From Algoriphagus boritolerans DSM 17298 = JCM 18970 (GTDB lineage Bacteria > Bacteroidota > Bacteroidia > Cytophagales > Cyclobacteriaceae): DNA of 64,000 bases. Location: the NCBI RefSeq assembly GCF_900108085.1, contig NZ_FNVR01000017.1:10212-74211 (forward strand), read 5' to 3'. The first letter of the stretch is position 1; each line of letters opens with the position of its first letter. Shown here one piece after another: positions 10,658 through 20,018 of the stretch. The notes below the pieces were generated by a model. That model searched no databases. It had not been told where the DNA came from and saw only the letters and a list, made by a program, of their open reading frames with translations. A program made the position numbers and the translations under genes.

Positions 10658-13106
10658 GCGACTTGCGGTCGGATTGGACTATTTTGAGAAAAAGGGCTGG
10701 ACTCCTTTTCCCTTCCAAATTGAGACTTGGAAGGATTATTTGGACGGAAAATCCGGACTGCTCAATGCGCCTACAGGTTCGGGAAAGACATTCGCCCTTT
10801 GGTTTCCTGTCCTTTTGGAATACATCCAAAAAAATCCCCATACTTGGCAAAAACCTCAAAAAAACGGAATTCAACTGATCTGGGTCACCCCGCTTCGAGC
10901 TTTGTCCCAAGACATCCAAAAAGCCATGCAGGAAGTCTGCGAGGTGATCGGACTACCCTGGCAAGTGATGGTAAGAAATGGGGATACCGACACCAAAACC
11001 CGGGCTGCAATGAAGCGAAATCCACCCGAGTGTCTAATCACCACACCTGAGACACTGCATGTCCTGATCTCCCAAAAAGACCACAAGGATTTATTTCAAT
11101 CGATCCAAGCAGTTGTCGTGGACGAATGGCATGAATTGGTGGGCAATAAGCGTGGCGTGCAGGTGCAGTTGGCTTTGGAATACATTCAGTCGATTTGTCC
11201 CGGGACTTTTAGAAGGTGGGCTGTTTCGGCGACGATAGGTAATCTACAGGATGCTTCCAAGGCGCTTTTGGGAGAAAATCTCCCGCTGCATATTGTGAAA
11301 GCCAAGGTTGCGAAAGAGATTTTGATCCGCTCCGTTTTCCCGGAAGAAATCGAAAAATACCCTTGGCACGGTCACTTGGGCATCCGCATGATGGATCAGG
11401 TCATTCCCATCATTGAGGCAGGACGGACTGTTTTGCTTTTCACCAATACCCGCTCTCAAACCGAGATTTGGTATCAAAAAATACTGGAAGCCCGACCCGA
11501 CTGGGCGGGTTGGATTGCGATGCATCACGGTTCGCTGGACAATTCTGTCCGAGCCTGGGTCGAAAATGCGCTGCATGAAGGGAAATTGAAACTGGTTGTG
11601 TGTACCTCAAGCTTAGATTTGGGAGTGGATTTTAGGCCTGTTGATCGGGTGATTCAGGTAGGCAGTCCAAAAGGTGTCTCGCGCTTTGTCCAGCGTGCAG
11701 GTCGGGCAGGCCACCAACCGGGTTTGCCCTCTGAGATCTTTTTTGTTCCGACCCATTCCCTGGAACTCATCGAAGCTGCTGCGCTACGTGATGCCATTGA
11801 AAAGGAAGAAATGGAGTCCCAGTTTACGCCACAGTTGCCTTATGATGTGCTGATTCAATTTTTGGTGACGCTGGCAGTAGGTAACGGGTTTGACCCGGAT
11901 CAAATTTTTGCAGTTGTGAAGCGTGCGGCCTCTTTTTCCCAACTTACCAAGGAAGAGATGAACTGGATGATGGACTTTATCACCAAAGGAGGAAATTCGC
12001 TGGGCAATTACGAAGACTTTTTGAAAGTCAGTCTGGATGATGACGGATTGTACAAGGTCAAAAGCAAGCGAATTGCGATGAAGCATCGGCTGAGTATGGG
12101 TACGATTGTCTCCGATGCGATGCTGAAAGTGAAGTTTAAAAACGGTGCTTACCTCGGGACAGTTGAGGAGTATTTTATTGCAAAAATGAAAATCGGTGAT
12201 CGCTTTTTCTTTGCCGGAAGACCTTTGGAATTAATTCAGGTCAAAGATTTGAATGCTTTTGTCAAACTCTCCGAAAAGAAAACCAGCAATGTGGTCAGTT
12301 GGATGGGCGCAAGAATGTCCCTCTCCTCCATGCTTTCAGACAAGATTCTACAGATTTTTCAGGAATACAATTCAGGAATCATCAAATCCGAGGAAGTGAG
12401 AAGGGTTTTACCGATTCTGGACCTACAGGATAAGCTCTCCATTGTGCCGGATCAGAACACCTTTTTGATTGAATCCCATCGAAGCAAGGAAGGCTATCAC
12501 CTGTTTTTCTATCCATTTGAGGGGCGCATGATGCACGAGCTGATGAGTGCCTTGATTGCATATCGCATTTCCCTGAATTTCCCGATTTCATTCAATATGG
12601 CGATGAATGACTATGGGTTTGAGTTGCTGACTGACTCAGCAATAACCGCTGAAGACATCTTGGAAGAGGACATTTTCTCCATGGAAAATATCGAAGAGGA
12701 TATACTTCACTGCGTGAATGAAAGTGAAATGTCACGTCGGAAATTTAGGGAGATCGCCAGTATCGCAGGGTTGGTGTTTCAGGGCTATCCCGGCAAGCCC
12801 ATGACTTTTAAGCACATTCAGGCAAATTCCGGATTGCTTTATCAGGTTTTTGAGCAATACGATCCGGATAATCTTCTGCTGAAGCAAGCCAAGCAGGAAG
12901 CACTCAATCAGCAGATGGAGCAGGACATGTTTTATCAGGCATTGCGAAAGCTCAATCAAAAAAAGATTGTGGTCAGGCATCCGGTGCAGTTTACGCCGTT
13001 TTCTTTCCCGATCATGGTAGACAGACTCAGCCGAACCAACATTTCTTCCGAAACAATAGAGGATAAAGTGGCTAAGATTATGGCGCAGTTTGAGGTGATC
13101 GATTAA
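10647..13106 (+). CDS. Ligase-associated DEXH-box helicase (Lhr-like)
   Basis: An 819-residue superfamily 2 helicase. The first RecA domain has Walker A APTGSGKT (Lys 47), the DEWH box in VVVDEWHEL and motif III SATIGN. The second domain carries VVCTSSLDLGVDF and the motif VI segment QRAGRAGHQPG. A winged-helix and Lhr-core region makes up the C-terminal half. Lhr-type enzymes move 3' to 5' on DNA and unwind DNA-RNA or DNA duplexes. Length matches the ligase-associated subgroup. The ATG at 10647 overlaps the ligase gene by 11 nt in another frame. No downstream PdeM or nuclease gene follows; the next 222 bp hold only tiny frames before trkH on the other strand. Confidence 0.93.
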   Translation: MEDKRLAVGLDYFEKKGWTPFPFQIETWKDYLDGKSGLLNAPTGSGKTFALWFPVLLEYIQKNPHTWQKPQKNGIQLIWVTPLRALSQDIQKAMQEVCEVIGLPWQVMVRNGDTDTKTRAAMKRNPPECLITTPETLHVLISQKDHKDLFQSIQAVVVDEWHELVGNKRGVQVQLALEYIQSICPGTFRRWAVSATIGNLQDASKALLGENLPLHIVKAKVAKEILIRSVFPEEIEKYPWHGHLGIRMMDQVIPIIEAGRTVLLFTNTRSQTEIWYQKILEARPDWAGWIAMHHGSLDNSVRAWVENALHEGKLKLVVCTSSLDLGVDFRPVDRVIQVGSPKGVSRFVQRAGRAGHQPGLPSEIFFVPTHSLELIEAAALRDAIEKEEMESQFTPQLPYDVLIQFLVTLAVGNGFDPDQIFAVVKRAASFSQLTKEEMNWMMDFITKGGNSLGNYEDFLKVSLDDDGLYKVKSKRIAMKHRLSMGTIVSDAMLKVKFKNGAYLGTVEEYFIAKMKIGDRFFFAGRPLELIQVKDLNAFVKLSEKKTSNVVSWMGARMSLSSMLSDKILQIFQEYNSGIIKSEEVRRVLPILDLQDKLSIVPDQNTFLIESHRSKEGYHLFFYPFEGRMMHELMSALIAYRISLNFPISFNMAMNDYGFELLTDSAITAEDILEEDIFSMENIEEDILHCVNESEMSRRKFREIASIAGLVFQGYPGKPMTFKHIQANSGLLYQVFEQYDPDNLLLKQAKQEALNQQMEQDMFYQALRKLNQKKIVVRHPVQFTPFSFPIMVDRLSRTNISSETIEDKVAKIMAQFEVID

Positions 13107-13328
13107 AAAATTTGACCAATATTTTTGGTTTATCGATTAAAAATGAAATAGATCCGAAAATAAAAGCATGAAAACGCGTAGTAGTTGTCATTTGGAAAAA
13201 ATAGAAGTCTACGAGAAATGGAAATATTTTCAAAGGATTAAACTGAAAGGATGATACTATTTCCTGACTTCGAAGCCCAAGATCTTGTAGATATCCAAGA
13301 AATAAAAAAGAGAAGCAAATAGACCAAC
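13107..13328. other. Intergenic stretch with two tiny overlapping frames
   Basis: Between the convergent helicase and trkH genes. ATG at 13168 opens 28 codons (MKTRSSCHLEKIEVYEKWKY and 8 more residues) ending in TGA at 13252-13254; that stop overlaps ATG 13251, which opens 23 codons ending at 13322. Neither has a recognisable family, so they may be chance frames or the remnant of a lost gene. No convincing terminator was seen. Confidence 0.25.
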
Positions 13329-14777
13329 CTAATTCGCCCTCCAGAAAAACGGCGTAAACAAGATCAAAATCGTAAAGAGCTCCAATCTTCCCAAGAGCAT
13401 CATTACTGATAAGACCACTTTTGCCGCAGGCGAAAAGAAAGCAAAATTATCCACCGGTCCCACCTGCCCGATTGCAGGCCCTACGTTTCCCAGGCAAGTA
13501 GCCACAGAACCGAGTGAAGTGGCCAAATCATAACCCAAAAGCGAGATGATCATTGACCCTATCACAAACGTGATCAAATAGATCAACAGGAAGTTCATGA
13601 TGTTGTTGATGATTCTTCCTGTGACGCGCTCCCCGTTGATAATCAATGAAACAACAGCTCTTGGATGAACAATCCGCTTGAATTCAAGCCAGGAATTTTT
13701 CAAAAAGGTAACATGGCGTACAAACTTTATCCCTCCCGCAGTCGAACCCGCGGATCCACCCAAAAAGAGCAACATAAAACATACAAATACTACTCCCTCT
13801 CCATATTGGGTATAATCATCGGACACGAATCCGGTCGTCGTAACTAAGGAAACCACCTGAAATGCTGCCTTGCGAAATGCAAATTCTGCACTGATGTCGG
13901 ACTGCGTGTAGATCGGCAAAAAAATGATCAGTGAAAGTGCCAACAGTGCAAAAGAGTACGCTTTGAACTCATCACTTCGTATCACTTTTTTAAACTTTCC
14001 GATTAATCCAAAATAAATCAGGGTAAAATTGGTACCAGCCAAAAACATAAAAAAGATTGCCGTGTATTGAATAAAGGCAGAATCATAGTAAGCCATTGAG
14101 GCGTTTTTGGTCGAAAAACCACCGGTGGCCATTGTAGTCAAACCATGATTGATGGCGTCATAGAAGGTCATCCCTCCAGCCCAAAAAAGTAAGGATGCAG
14201 CGATGGTCAATCCTACATAAATATACCAAAGTCGCTTCGCTGTCTCAGAAATTCTGGGGTGCACCTTATCTGAAGTCGGACCCGGGGATTCTGCTACGAA
14301 AAGCTCAATTCCACCGATTCCCAAAAGCGGAAAAATGGCAACCGTCAAAACGATAATCCCCAGGCCACCAATCCATTGAGTCATACTTCTCCAGAAAAGC
14401 AGTCCCTTGGGCATGACTTCTATATCCGTCAAAATAGAAGCTCCGGTGGTCGTCAGGCCCGAAACCGTCTCAAAAAGCGCATCAGTGATAGAGGTAACCT
14501 CCTCGGAAAGGATAAATGGAAGCATCCCAAATCCAGTCATGAAAATCCAACTTAATACCACGATCAGGTATCCTTCCCGCTTCCTGACCAACTGATCATA
14601 TTTTGAAAAGGAGAAAAACGCAATCATCCCGATGAAAAGGGAGATCGCAGCCGAGATCATGATCGGATTGGAGTTTTCCTGATAAATCCAGGAAATAGCT
14701 GCGGCAGGAAGCATCAAAACCCCTATCAAAAAAAGTAGGGCGCCCATGATTTTGCCTATCGCCTTGAAATGGAGCAT
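13329..14777 (-). CDS. trkH: Potassium uptake channel subunit TrkH
   Basis: A 482-residue membrane protein of the TrkH/KtrB potassium transporter family. All four selectivity-filter loops can be seen: SGLTTTGASIL, TTMATGGFST, LVTTTGFVSDD and CLGNVGPAIG, each flanked by hydrophobic helices. The gene lies 3 nt after the trkA stop on the same strand, so the channel and its regulatory ring protein are co-expressed. The protein ends with a hydrophobic helix and is full length. Potassium, possibly with sodium or protons, is the expected substrate. Confidence 0.95.
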   Translation of the reverse strand: MLHFKAIGKIMGALLFLIGVLMLPAAAISWIYQENSNPIMISAAISLFIGMIAFFSFSKYDQLVRKREGYLIVVLSWIFMTGFGMLPFILSEEVTSITDALFETVSGLTTTGASILTDIEVMPKGLLFWRSMTQWIGGLGIIVLTVAIFPLLGIGGIELFVAESPGPTSDKVHPRISETAKRLWYIYVGLTIAASLLFWAGGMTFYDAINHGLTTMATGGFSTKNASMAYYDSAFIQYTAIFFMFLAGTNFTLIYFGLIGKFKKVIRSDEFKAYSFALLALSLIIFLPIYTQSDISAEFAFRKAAFQVVSLVTTTGFVSDDYTQYGEGVVFVCFMLLFLGGSAGSTAGGIKFVRHVTFLKNSWLEFKRIVHPRAVVSLIINGERVTGRIINNIMNFLLIYLITFVIGSMIISLLGYDLATSLGSVATCLGNVGPAIGQVGPVDNFAFFSPAAKVVLSVMMLLGRLELFTILILFTPFFWRAN

Positions 14778-14780
14778 TCG

Positions 14781-16127
14781 TTATTGGAATAGTTTTTCAA
14801 GTGACAACTTAGCCTCAGGCAAGGCAAGAACTATAGCCTTGTCATTCAAATGCAATAAAAAGTCTCCGTCCGGAATAAACACTTCTTCTCCACGGATCAC
14901 TCCCGCCACTATTGCAGTTTCGGGAAAGTGCAGTTCCCTCAGCGGATGTTTGGTCAGTCTGTTATTTTTATTTACGCTGTACTGAATAAACTCGGCATCT
15001 ACTCCATAAATCCCCGAAACAGCCTCAACCGTGCCTTTTTTCAAATACCTGGAGATTTCATTTGCCGCAACCAGCTTTTTATTTATCAGGGAATCCACTC
15101 CGATACTGTGCGAAATGTGAATGTATTCCCGCGTGTCGACGTGCGCAATGGTTTTGTACACACCGTGATTCTTGGCTGACAAACTGGTAATGATATTGGT
15201 TTCAGAGGACTCGGTCAATGCCAAAAACGCATCCATGTGTTCCAATCCTTCCTCCACGAGCAGCTCGATATTTTTGTAATCCCCGTTGATCACCAGCGTA
15301 TTTGGAAGATGCTCTGCTAGCCATTTACAGCGTTCTTTATCCTTATTGATTAGGGTCACCCGGTACTTATCCTGGAGCTTGATGGCAGTAGTCACAGCCA
15401 TGTCATCACCGCCAATGATCATGATATTCTTGATCTTGACTTTCTTCTGGCCGAGTACTTCCTGAATCGTCTCGGTATTTTTCTTGTTTGAAATGAAAAA
15501 AACGTGATCATTATTACGAATAATGGTACTTCCTCTGGGAATCAGGGTTTTCTGATCGCGGACAATGGCTATGATGCGGATGTCATCATAGATTGGATTG
15601 GACTTGGTATCCATGATGCGTTGGTTTACCAAGGGGCTAAACTGATCAAGCGTAATTCCGACTATATTCAATCTCCCGCTACCAAAGTCGAATACTTCCG
15701 TGAAACTCGAATTTTCAATCATATTGAAAATCTCCCGAGAGCAAAGCATGGTAGGTGAAATCAGATTATCAATTCCTAAATTATTAAAATAAGGAATATT
15801 TTCTTCGTTGAGATAAGAGTGATTTCTAACTCGCGCCATCACCCGCTTGGCACCAAGTTGCTTAGCCAAGACCGCGGTCACGATATTGGTTTTTTCCGAG
15901 GTGGTCACAGCCAGGACCATACTTGCACGATCCACATTTGCTTGCTGTAGGATATCAAGAGAGGTCGCATCCCCTTCTATCGTCATCACATCTAGCTTGG
16001 AAGCTACATAATCCAATACATCTCGCTCGGTATCGATGAGGGTAATATCTTTATTATCAAAACTTAATCGCTCGGCCAGGTGGTAACCCATGTCTCCGGC
16101 TCCGGCAATTACAATGTGCAGCCCCAT
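14781..16127 (-). CDS. trkA: Trk potassium system regulatory protein TrkA
   Basis: A 448-residue cytosolic protein with two tandem RCK/TrkA-N domains, each followed by a TrkA-C domain. The first Rossmann motif is VIAGAGDMGYHLAERL at the N-terminus and the second is MIIGGDDMAVTTAIKL near residue 230. These bind NAD(H) or ATP/ADP and gate TrkH. The start is the ATG whose last base is 16127, because MGLHIVIAGAGDMG is the usual beginning; an in-frame start at 16223 would add 32 residues unlike the family. A TATTTTTG box lies 32-39 nt upstream on the minus strand. Confidence 0.94.
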   Translation of the reverse strand: MGLHIVIAGAGDMGYHLAERLSFDNKDITLIDTERDVLDYVASKLDVMTIEGDATSLDILQQANVDRASMVLAVTTSEKTNIVTAVLAKQLGAKRVMARVRNHSYLNEENIPYFNNLGIDNLISPTMLCSREIFNMIENSSFTEVFDFGSGRLNIVGITLDQFSPLVNQRIMDTKSNPIYDDIRIIAIVRDQKTLIPRGSTIIRNNDHVFFISNKKNTETIQEVLGQKKVKIKNIMIIGGDDMAVTTAIKLQDKYRVTLINKDKERCKWLAEHLPNTLVINGDYKNIELLVEEGLEHMDAFLALTESSETNIITSLSAKNHGVYKTIAHVDTREYIHISHSIGVDSLINKKLVAANEISRYLKKGTVEAVSGIYGVDAEFIQYSVNKNNRLTKHPLRELHFPETAIVAGVIRGEEVFIPDGDFLLHLNDKAIVLALPEAKLSLEKLFQ

Positions 16128-16158
16128 AGAAGTATTTAAGAGTAATCTGAAAGGGTGG

Positions 16159-16166
16159 CAAAAATA
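16159..16166 (-). promoter_or_regulatory. Possible -7 box before trkA
   Basis: On the minus strand TATTTTTG fits the Bacteroidota TAnnTTTG box, 32 nt before the trkA start. No clear TTG stands at the right distance, so this is weak. Confidence 0.3.
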
Positions 16167-16288
16167 GATGCTTTCTGAATGATTTTCAGTCCTTAAGCAT
16201 ATTTCTTTTGCAAAATGACCCAAAAGGTATAAAAATAGGGGGTATCAAATCCAATATTATTTCAATTTTTTCCAAACCGGTCATTTGC

Positions 16289-17530
16289 TTAGTCTTCCAG
16301 CAATTTTTTACTCTCTTTATCAGGAAGCTCCTGAATTTCTTTCAACTTTCGCTGAATCACCCGTGTTCTCACTCCTACCAACTTATCCAACTCAGAATTC
16401 GCCTCGTGAATTTTCTGTTGGGTTTTTTCCAAAAGCTGACCAAAGGTTCCAAACTCGGTTTTGACTGCACCGAGTACCTGCCAAACCTCCGAACTCCTTT
16501 TTTGAATCGCTAGCGTCCGAAACCCCATTTGAAGCGAATTTAAAATCGCGGACAGGGTAGTAGGCCCGGTTACGATTACTTTAAAATCCTGCTGGATCTG
16601 CTGCGCCAGCCCCGGTTCGCGTAGAATTTCGGCATAGAGACTTTCCACTGGTAAAAATAGAATCGCAAAATCTGTCGTAGCAGGAGGATGAATGTATTTG
16701 GTCTGTATTTCCAAAGCAGATTTCTTCACCGCTTTGATCAATTCCTGTCTATAAAAATCGATCGCAGCTTTGTCTGCAAGTTCATAGGCATCGACCAAAC
16801 GCAAATAGGATTCCTGAGGGAATTTAGAGTCCATCGGCAATAGCACCATCTCATCCTGTCCGGGCATCTTCACGGCAAACTCCACCCGATCTCGGGTGCC
16901 GTTAACCGCTGCATTCAGGATATATTGATCCGGCGCAAGCATGTTTTCCAAAAGTGCCTGTAATTGATATTCACCCAATATTCCCCGACTCTTTACATTG
17001 GTCAGCACACGCTTGAGGTCTCCCACCCCATTGGCGAGAGATTGCATTTCACCCAGGCCCTTTTGTACCGCCTGCAGCTGATTGCTGACCAGTTCGAAGG
17101 ATTGCCCTAGCCTCAGTTCAAGTGTTTTTTGAAGCTTTTCGTCGACAGTTTCCCGAATTTTTTCGAGGCGCATTTCGGTGTTTTTGACGAGTTCATCCTG
17201 TCGGAGCGTCAGTTGACCGAATTTTTCACGTTGAAGCGCATTTAAGTCTTGCATAGTGGACCGGACTACTTCCCCAAAAGCCCGCAGCGACTCATTTTGC
17301 TCCTTGGAGCCTGCCCGTTGATTTTCAAAAATGAGACGAAATTGCTGGGCTAGATTTTCACTGGATTCTTTTCGGGCTTCGCCCAAAGCCTGGGCAAGTT
17401 CCTTGCTCATTCGGGCGAGCTCGGATTGAAGGAAGATTTTCTCCTGCTCATTTTTTTTTCTAAAAAAAATCAATCCAATGATAAAAATCTGAATGACAAG
17501 TACTACTAGCAAAAGAACATCAGTCGGCAT
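16289..17530 (-). CDS. rmuC: DNA recombination protein RmuC homologue
   Basis: A 413-residue protein: one N-terminal membrane helix (DVLLLVVLVIQIFIIGLIFF), a long charged coiled coil (about residues 30-170) and a C-terminal nuclease-like domain. The latter has GILGEYQLQALLENML and PMDSKFPQESYLRL, matching the conserved GExxL and D-SKFP motifs of RmuC, a PD-(D/E)XK-type fold linked to limiting DNA inversions and rearrangement. The ATG ending at 17530 is chosen because it places the membrane helix at the very N-terminus and overlaps the hydrolase by only 11 nt; a start at 17554 would add eight residues. Confidence 0.9.
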   Translation of the reverse strand: MPTDVLLLVVLVIQIFIIGLIFFRKKNEQEKIFLQSELARMSKELAQALGEARKESSENLAQQFRLIFENQRAGSKEQNESLRAFGEVVRSTMQDLNALQREKFGQLTLRQDELVKNTEMRLEKIRETVDEKLQKTLELRLGQSFELVSNQLQAVQKGLGEMQSLANGVGDLKRVLTNVKSRGILGEYQLQALLENMLAPDQYILNAAVNGTRDRVEFAVKMPGQDEMVLLPMDSKFPQESYLRLVDAYELADKAAIDFYRQELIKAVKKSALEIQTKYIHPPATTDFAILFLPVESLYAEILREPGLAQQIQQDFKVIVTGPTTLSAILNSLQMGFRTLAIQKRSSEVWQVLGAVKTEFGTFGQLLEKTQQKIHEANSELDKLVGVRTRVIQRKLKEIQELPDKESKKLLED

Positions 17531-18566
17531 AGACCATTTGTTTAGGTGTTTCAAGGTAGTTTTTTCTTACCTCCACCCCTAAAAACGATAAATATTCTGC
17601 GACAGATTCCGTCGGAATTTCTTCCATCGGTACATGACCCGCATCATCGAAAATGATCAGATTCGAACCTGCAATGGCTTTTTCCAAGGCATACCCTTGA
17701 GAAACAGGAATCCACGAATCTTTTCCTCCCCACAGAATCAAAGTAGGCATAGTCAATCGCTCAAAATCCACGGACGATTTTCTTGGAATACTTAATCGGT
17801 CCAAAGTCGCCTGTCTGTTTCCTTCCCTCAGCATCAGTTCAAAATAGCGGTCAGTGGTCGCCGATTTGATCTTGGAAGGATCACCATAGACCTCTTTCAT
17901 GTTCATGGCAAAAAGAAACTTGGGCGTACACTTCAGGAAAATTTTTGAAATAACAGGATTCTTAATCAAACTAAATACCCAAGCGCCTCCGCCCCTATTC
18001 GAAGTTTGTGTCGAATCGAGTCTTCGGGTCTCCATCCTGGGTGCCCCGGAAGCGTCCACAAGATTCAGCGTCAAGACCTGATCGGGCCGGGTCGAAGCAA
18101 TCTGAAGGGCGACAGCCCCACCCATTGAATTCCCCGTCAGATGGAATTTCCGTAGGTTAAGCTTTTCGGCCAAGGCAAGAACCAAGTTACTGTAATCCTC
18201 CACTGTATAACGCTTCAATTCATCAGGCCCAGTCAATCCATGACCGGGAAAATCCAAGGAAATCGTCAGAAAATACGGACTGAGCTCCTGCTGCCAGACA
18301 TCCCAAGTGTGGAGCGAAGAAAAGCTTCCATGCAGTAAAAAAATAGGATCCCCTTCCCCCATAAATCGGACATGTACATTGACTCCGTCCACTTCAATAA
18401 AATGGGATTGAGGGGTTTGATATTTGTCATTTATCTCTTCCGCTGAAATATCACTGCGGTAGAGCAAAAGCAAGAAAAACACACACGTCAAAAGCAAACC
18501 AGCCAATAGCTTCCCTACCCGTTTTATCCAAATCATAGCCCGTGTTTTTCGATTAATCCAATTCAC
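17520..18566 (-). CDS. Membrane-anchored alpha/beta hydrolase
   Basis: A protein of up to 348 residues with one N-terminal hydrophobic segment (LLAGLLLTCVFFLLLLY) and an alpha/beta hydrolase domain. The oxyanion motif is LLHGSF, the nucleophile elbow GNSMGG, the acid LWGGKDSWIP and the catalytic His DAGHVPMEE, so the catalytic set is intact. The anchor suggests it works at the outer face of the inner membrane. The substrate is not predictable. A second ATG ten codons on (end at 18536) may be the true start. The stop overlaps the rmuC start. Confidence 0.85.
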   Translation of the reverse strand: MNWINRKTRAMIWIKRVGKLLAGLLLTCVFFLLLLYRSDISAEEINDKYQTPQSHFIEVDGVNVHVRFMGEGDPIFLLHGSFSSLHTWDVWQQELSPYFLTISLDFPGHGLTGPDELKRYTVEDYSNLVLALAEKLNLRKFHLTGNSMGGAVALQIASTRPDQVLTLNLVDASGAPRMETRRLDSTQTSNRGGGAWVFSLIKNPVISKIFLKCTPKFLFAMNMKEVYGDPSKIKSATTDRYFELMLREGNRQATLDRLSIPRKSSVDFERLTMPTLILWGGKDSWIPVSQGYALEKAIAGSNLIIFDDAGHVPMEEIPTESVAEYLSFLGVEVRKNYLETPKQMVYAD

Positions 18567-18625
18567 CTAACTCCAAAACCTACAAAAATTCTTTTCAATT
18601 CTCTATTTTCCGAAAAAATAAGGAA

Positions 18626-19852
18626 TTGATCAGTAAAAACCCTTTTCGGAATCTGGGGCCAGGCCCTCTAATTGCAGCAGCATTTATCGGTCCGGGTACA
18701 GTGACGGTCTGCACCCTGGCCGGAGCAAATTTCGGATTCTCATTACTTTGGGCTTTGGTGCTCTCCATCGTGGCAACTGTTATTTTGCAGGAAATCTCAG
18801 GCAGAATCGGAATCGTCACCGGTTCTGATTTGAGCACTTTGCTGAGAAATCAAACCGGAAATCCGGTTTTTAGAGTATTCTCCATGATTTTAATCCTATT
18901 GGCGGTAGTCATGGGAAATGCTGCCTACGAATCCGGGAATATCTCCGGCGCAAACCTGGGATTGGCTTTTTATTGGGACGCACCCATCGTGGAGTTTTTT
19001 GGCCTACAACTCCAGCTCGGAAACTTCATTCTGGGAACACTTGCTTTTTTACTGCTCTGGACGGGAAGCTACAAAGCCCTGGAACGGATTCTTGTGGGTT
19101 TGGTGATTTTAATGTCTTTGGCATTTTCGATTACCGCCATCCTGACCAAACCCGACCTTTCTTCACTTTTAGCAGGGTTTATCCCAAAGTGGGAAGAAGC
19201 TGAAATCCCTACTTTAGTGGCACTGATTGGCACTACTGTGGTTCCTTATAACTTATTTCTTTATGCGGCATTGGTAAAAAAACGATGGAAAAATGAAGCA
19301 GACCTCCCCCTGATGCGAAGGGATATAGCTGTTTCGGTGATTTTTGGTGGAGTCGTCTCGATGGCCATTCTCATGGTCGGTGCTGCAAACACGAGTACCG
19401 AAATCACCTCAGCAATTGACGTTTCCAAAGGATTAGAGTCTGTATTTGGAAGTTTCGCCGGGTACATGATGGGCTTTGGTTTGTTGGCAGCCGGTCTGAC
19501 TTCTTGTCTCACAGCACCGCTTGCTGCAGGATTTGTAGTGTGTGGCATTATGGATTGGGATCAGGAGATCAAGTCCAACCCCATGCGCTTGAGCATGGGA
19601 GCAATTGTTGGATTGGGGCTTTTGTTCTCTTCATTTGGGATTAAGCCTGTGCAACTGATCACCCTTGCCCAGCTCGCAAATGGAGTCCTTTTACCTGTAA
19701 TCAGTGCTTGGATTATCTGGATTGCTTCGCAAAATTCCGTACTCGGCTTGCATCGAAACCGCCCCTTGGCCACCGGGATTGCAGGATGTATTTGGCTGAT
19801 CACCTTGATTTTGGGGTTGAAGAGTATCGGGACAGTATTTGGCTGGTTTTAA
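18626..19852 (+). CDS. Nramp-family metal transporter with altered metal-site motifs
   Basis: A 408-residue protein with about 11 membrane helices, related to Nramp divalent-metal transporters. Helix 1 reads IGPGTVTVCTLAGANFG where classic Nramps have DPGN, and helix 6 reads GTTVVPYNLFLYAAL where classic members have MPHNLYLHS. The Asp, Asn and Met that bind manganese or iron are therefore all replaced, while the PYN backbone break is kept. The family call is firm, but the substrate may differ from Mn or Fe. It starts with TTG at 18626, 59 nt from the divergent hydrolase gene; no better start is seen before GPGPLIAAAF. Confidence 0.85.
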   Translation: MISKNPFRNLGPGPLIAAAFIGPGTVTVCTLAGANFGFSLLWALVLSIVATVILQEISGRIGIVTGSDLSTLLRNQTGNPVFRVFSMILILLAVVMGNAAYESGNISGANLGLAFYWDAPIVEFFGLQLQLGNFILGTLAFLLLWTGSYKALERILVGLVILMSLAFSITAILTKPDLSSLLAGFIPKWEEAEIPTLVALIGTTVVPYNLFLYAALVKKRWKNEADLPLMRRDIAVSVIFGGVVSMAILMVGAANTSTEITSAIDVSKGLESVFGSFAGYMMGFGLLAAGLTSCLTAPLAAGFVVCGIMDWDQEIKSNPMRLSMGAIVGLGLLFSSFGIKPVQLITLAQLANGVLLPVISAWIIWIASQNSVLGLHRNRPLATGIAGCIWLITLILGLKSIGTVFGWF

Positions 19853-19865
19853 GGTTATTCAAGCA

Positions 19866-19998
19866 TTAAGGAAATTTAGAGGGCTGTGCTAGGGCGCTTT
19901 TCCGAAAGCAGCATTTGCGAAAAAAAAGGAATGTGTCCAGCGCCTGAAGACGCAAGACAACATAGAATATAAAACCTCAATTCCCTCAACTTCCTTAA
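19866..19998. repeat. Small intergenic element with inverted ends
   Basis: The left end TTAAGGAAATTTAGAGGG (19866-19883) and right end CCCTCAACTTCCTTAA (19983-19998) form an imperfect inverted repeat, and an inner pair AGGGCGCT / AGCGCCT adds a second nested stem. The 133-bp unit has no frame of note. It sits between convergent genes, so it could be a MITE-like element or an unusually long terminator. No second copy was seen. Confidence 0.45.
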
Positions 19999-20018
19999 AT
20001 AGTGAGAAAGTTTTTGAC

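Noticed and set aside
14781-16223. Extended TrkA start at 16223
   Set aside because: The extra 32 residues lack family similarity; MGLHIVIAGAGDMG is the natural N-terminus.
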